Source: CAZCTC01 sp964501335 (GTDB lineage: Bacteria > Chloroflexota > Anaerolineae > B4-G1 > SLSP01). Taken from it: a DNA stretch of 53,852 bases. The DNA lies in NCBI GenBank assembly GCA_964501335.1, contig CAZCTC010000054.1:1-53852 (forward strand), in the 5' to 3' direction. The notes under the pieces were generated by a model. The model worked only from the letters and a program-made list of their open reading frames with translations, ran no database searches and was not told the origin of the DNA. A program made the translations under genes and the position numbers. Below, piece by piece: positions 51,175 to 53,852 of the stretch; position 1 is the first letter of the stretch; each line of letters opens with the position of its first letter.

Positions 51175-53778
51175 ATGAATGCCAGGCAGCTTGGCGCCCC
51201 TTCGGGCGAGCAGGAAATATACGATATTGATTTTGTCCCTCAATTACGTTACGAACATCTTAACCGGATGATTTTGGGAACGGTAGTTATCACTGTGCTT
51301 GTGGGCCTTTTTTCTATTTCCAATATTAATCATTTTGGTCCTTTTACAATCTGGGTTCCTATCGGGATTATTCTGGCCTCCAGTGGAGCGGCCTGGTATT
51401 TGTTGACCCGGCGTAATCTTTATGATGTAGCATCTTACATCTATGTTTTGGGATTGACACTGAGTCTGATTCCTTTGCTGTGGTTGGGCCCTCAGTACGC
51501 TCCTATTTTTCGGGATGTAACCCCCTTTGGTTTGATTCTGGTAGCCTCTCTGGCCGGTCTTTTGCTTTCCCCTAATGTGGCACTGGCTTTTACCGGCATT
51601 GGAATGGCGGCGATGTTTTTCTATGCATTGACCCATAATTTCAGTTCATTCGATGTTGTGGCTCTGTCGATGACCGGGATGGCTACGTTAATTGCCAATA
51701 CAACGGCCGGTGGTCTTTATACCATGGCGCAGCACTCGACGCGCAGTTATTTGCGGGCTCGCGAGCGGGCAGATGAATTCTGGCGTAACAAAGAGGCTCT
51801 GCGCAAGGCTCTGGCAACGCAGGACTGGCTTAATCAACGACTGACGGAAAGTAATCAGGTCCTGGAGAAACGAGCTATCCAGTTGCAGACCAGCCGTGAA
51901 GTGGCTCAGCAGGTGACTTCAATCCTGGATCTGGAAACTTTGCTGCCTCAGGTGGTGGAGTTGATTCAGGCTCGCTTTGGTTACTATTTTGTGGGTATCT
52001 GGCTTTATTCTGAAGCGAATGATGGATTGGTATTGCGGGCCGGGGTACGTCGAGCCGGCGATCCGTTGCCGGAAGGTCCGATGGTGTTGATCCGTGATGC
52101 TGTCAGTGTGGCGATGGACGTATGGCAGACCGGTGAATATCGCATGGTTAACGATATCCGTGAAGTATCGGATTTTATGCATATCGAAGCCCTGGCGGAT
52201 ACTCAATCGTTGCTGGTTTTGCCGATTCGGGTAGGAGAGCGGACCAGCGGTGTTCTTGATTTACAGAGCGATGATCTGTGGGCTTTTAATGACGACGATC
52301 GGATGGTTTTTCAGAGCCTGGCCGATCAGGTCTCGATTTCGATTCATAATGCGCAGTTATATACTTCGGAATTGCGCGGCCGGCAGCTGGCTGAGACTTT
52401 GGAGAAGACCGGTCGGGCGCTTTCCAGCAGCCTTAATTTGACGGACGTGACGGGGCGGATTCTGGAGCAGCTTGATGTGGCGGTGCCCTTTGTACGCGGC
52501 TCGGTGTTGATCCAGCGAGGGGAGGTGCTCTGCATTGTCGCGCAGCGTGGATTCCCTGAAGGGATGGGAGTGAAGGAGTTCGATATCCCGATCCGTGAAG
52601 GTGATGTCTTCCAGAAGATTGTCAGCAGCCATCGGCCCGTTCTGATTCCGGATGTGGCGAGCGATCCCAGTTTTAAACAGCTTGATGGGTTGCCTTTGGA
52701 TCATTCCTGGCTGGGGGTGCCGTTGATTACCAGGGATCGTGTTATCGGGATGCTTTCTTTGACCCGACGGGAGGCGGCAGCTTTCACTCAGGAAGATATC
52801 CATCTGGTGTTGGCCTTTGCCGGGCAGGCCGCCGTTGCTTTGGAAAATGCCAGTCTGTATGACCGGATCACTCGCTTCAATGAACAGTTGGAGCAGATGG
52901 TGCAGGAACGAACCGAAGAGCTGAATCGGGCTTATCGCACTCTGGAAAAGATGGATCGCAATAAGTCGGATTTTATCAATGTAGCGGCGCACGAATTGCG
53001 GACGCCGTTGACGGTGATCAAAGGGTATGCTCAGGTGCTCAACGGCAGCCCGGCCATTGCTAAAGATGATCAGCTGGCGCCGATTCTGGCGGGTATGATC
53101 TCCGGAACGGAACGGTTGCACACGATTGTCAATGGAATGTTGGATGTGGCCCGAATCGACAGCAAGTCGTTGCGATTGGCTCGCCGTGAACTTTCTTTGC
53201 CGGTGCTTTTTAAATCGTTGCAGAATGATTACCGCGCAGCGTTGCAGGAACGCAACCTGATGCTGGAAATAGAGAATATGGACTCTCTGCCCAACATTTA
53301 TGCCGATCCCAATCTTTTGGGTAAAGCTTTCGAGCAATTGCTCGACAATGCGATCAAATATACGCCGGATGGGCGACGTATTTTGGTGACTGGAAGGATG
53401 GTCGATCCTGGAGATCTTGGGTCCGTGGCGCAGGGGCAGCCGCTTCCGGACGCGATGCAATATGTGCTGATTACGGTGATCGATAGCGGGATCGGAATCG
53501 ATGCCGAATATCATGATTTGATCTTCGAGAAGTTCTTTCAGACCGGTGAAGTGGCGTTGCATTCGTCTGGAAAGATCAAATTCAAGGGCGGCGGCCCGGG
53601 GCTCGGTCTTGCTATTGCGAAAGGGATTGTGTTGGCGCACGGCGGGCGGATCTGGGTGGAAAGCGCGGGCCATGATGAAACGAATCTGCCCGGCAGTCGC
53701 TTTCATATCTGTCTGCCCATCGGAGAACGGGTCGATTCGCCGGCTCCGGAGCCGCGCAGTGAGAGTCACACCGCCTGA
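51175..53778 (+). CDS. Membrane GAF-GAF sensor histidine kinase
   Basis: 867 residues from ATG 51175; a TTG at 51160 in the same frame is also possible because GAAAGGG lies close to it. About six membrane helices (residues 30-200) are followed by a coiled coil (LRKALATQDWLNQRLTESNQ), GAF1 at about 240-400 (SILDLETLLPQVVELIQARF), GAF2 at about 415-570 (RALSSSLNLTDVTGRILEQL) and a second coiled coil. The HisKA domain has the phospho-acceptor in NVAAHELRTPLTVIKGYA. The ATPase domain shows QLLDNAIKYTPDGR, DSGIGID and GPGLGLAIAKGIV. No regulator gene is adjacent in the window. The signal is unknown. Confidence 0.92.
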   Translation: MNARQLGAPSGEQEIYDIDFVPQLRYEHLNRMILGTVVITVLVGLFSISNINHFGPFTIWVPIGIILASSGAAWYLLTRRNLYDVASYIYVLGLTLSLIPLLWLGPQYAPIFRDVTPFGLILVASLAGLLLSPNVALAFTGIGMAAMFFYALTHNFSSFDVVALSMTGMATLIANTTAGGLYTMAQHSTRSYLRARERADEFWRNKEALRKALATQDWLNQRLTESNQVLEKRAIQLQTSREVAQQVTSILDLETLLPQVVELIQARFGYYFVGIWLYSEANDGLVLRAGVRRAGDPLPEGPMVLIRDAVSVAMDVWQTGEYRMVNDIREVSDFMHIEALADTQSLLVLPIRVGERTSGVLDLQSDDLWAFNDDDRMVFQSLADQVSISIHNAQLYTSELRGRQLAETLEKTGRALSSSLNLTDVTGRILEQLDVAVPFVRGSVLIQRGEVLCIVAQRGFPEGMGVKEFDIPIREGDVFQKIVSSHRPVLIPDVASDPSFKQLDGLPLDHSWLGVPLITRDRVIGMLSLTRREAAAFTQEDIHLVLAFAGQAAVALENASLYDRITRFNEQLEQMVQERTEELNRAYRTLEKMDRNKSDFINVAAHELRTPLTVIKGYAQVLNGSPAIAKDDQLAPILAGMISGTERLHTIVNGMLDVARIDSKSLRLARRELSLPVLFKSLQNDYRAALQERNLMLEIENMDSLPNIYADPNLLGKAFEQLLDNAIKYTPDGRRILVTGRMVDPGDLGSVAQGQPLPDAMQYVLITVIDSGIGIDAEYHDLIFEKFFQTGEVALHSSGKIKFKGGGPGLGLAIAKGIVLAHGGRIWVESAGHDETNLPGSRFHICLPIGERVDSPAPEPRSESHTA

Positions 53779-53852
53779 TCGGGAAAAAACGACCTGAGCG
53801 ATTAGCGCATCGGTTGTGCAAATAGTGGCCGAAGTGAAAAAAACGGCCTAAA

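Overview
The window looks like a chromosomal segment of an anaerobic or facultatively anaerobic bacterium, most probably a member of the Chloroflexota (Anaerolineae-like). The reasons are long secreted proteins built from DUF11/Ig-type repeats, many large membrane-anchored GAF/PAS histidine kinases, a soluble NAD(P)-linked [NiFe]-hydrogenase, and two secreted proteins ending in an LP(L/V)V-type tail. This placement is an inference from gene content. No rRNA, tRNA, CRISPR array, transposase or phage gene was seen.

Layout. 1-265: a tandem repeat array with a 21-22 bp period. 266-5903 (minus strand): a duplicated-domain hypothetical protein, a NarL-type response regulator with its 7TM histidine kinase, and an SLC45-like MFS transporter. 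6028-12043: two convergent genes for very large secreted DUF11/lamin-tail and Ig-repeat proteins. 12655-18266 (minus): two complex histidine kinases in one operon and a small DUF2283-KTSC protein. 18780-28086 (plus): a nine-gene hydrogenase operon. 28280-29062 (minus): a membrane protein. 29302-36221 (plus): maturation protease, hypB, hypF, hypC, hypD, hypE and a 2[4Fe-4S] ferredoxin. 36550-43474 (plus): two paralogous membrane proteins, a HEAT-like protein and a TPR-metallopeptidase lipoprotein. 43747-48212 (minus): a tandemly permuted alkaline phosphatase coupled to a membrane protein. 48534-53778: a double ferritin-like protein, a DUF1295 membrane protein and a GAF-GAF histidine kinase.

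The metabolic core is the hydrogenase. Its order is NuoE-like, HATPase, thioredoxin-like ferredoxin, HydB/NuoF-like with a C-terminal 2[4Fe-4S] domain, second NuoE-like, second NuoF-like without that domain, NuoG/HydA-like iron-sulfur subunit, HoxY small subunit, HoxH large subunit. This resembles electron-bifurcating HydABC-type enzymes with a [NiFe] catalytic pair (HydABCSL), but it carries two different flavin modules. The protease and hypBFCDE downstream supply all [NiFe]-site maturation steps except HypA, which is not in the window.

Two further features stand out. First, an intergenic element of about 120-160 bp recurs about ten times: its flanks and hairpin loop (TTCTGAA or its complement) are conserved while the stem sequence changes with compensation; similar bare hairpins sit after several other genes. 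Second, the alkaline phosphatase gene holds two nearly identical 1296-bp copies arranged so that the open reading frame starts in the middle of one phosphatase domain and ends in the first quarter of another.
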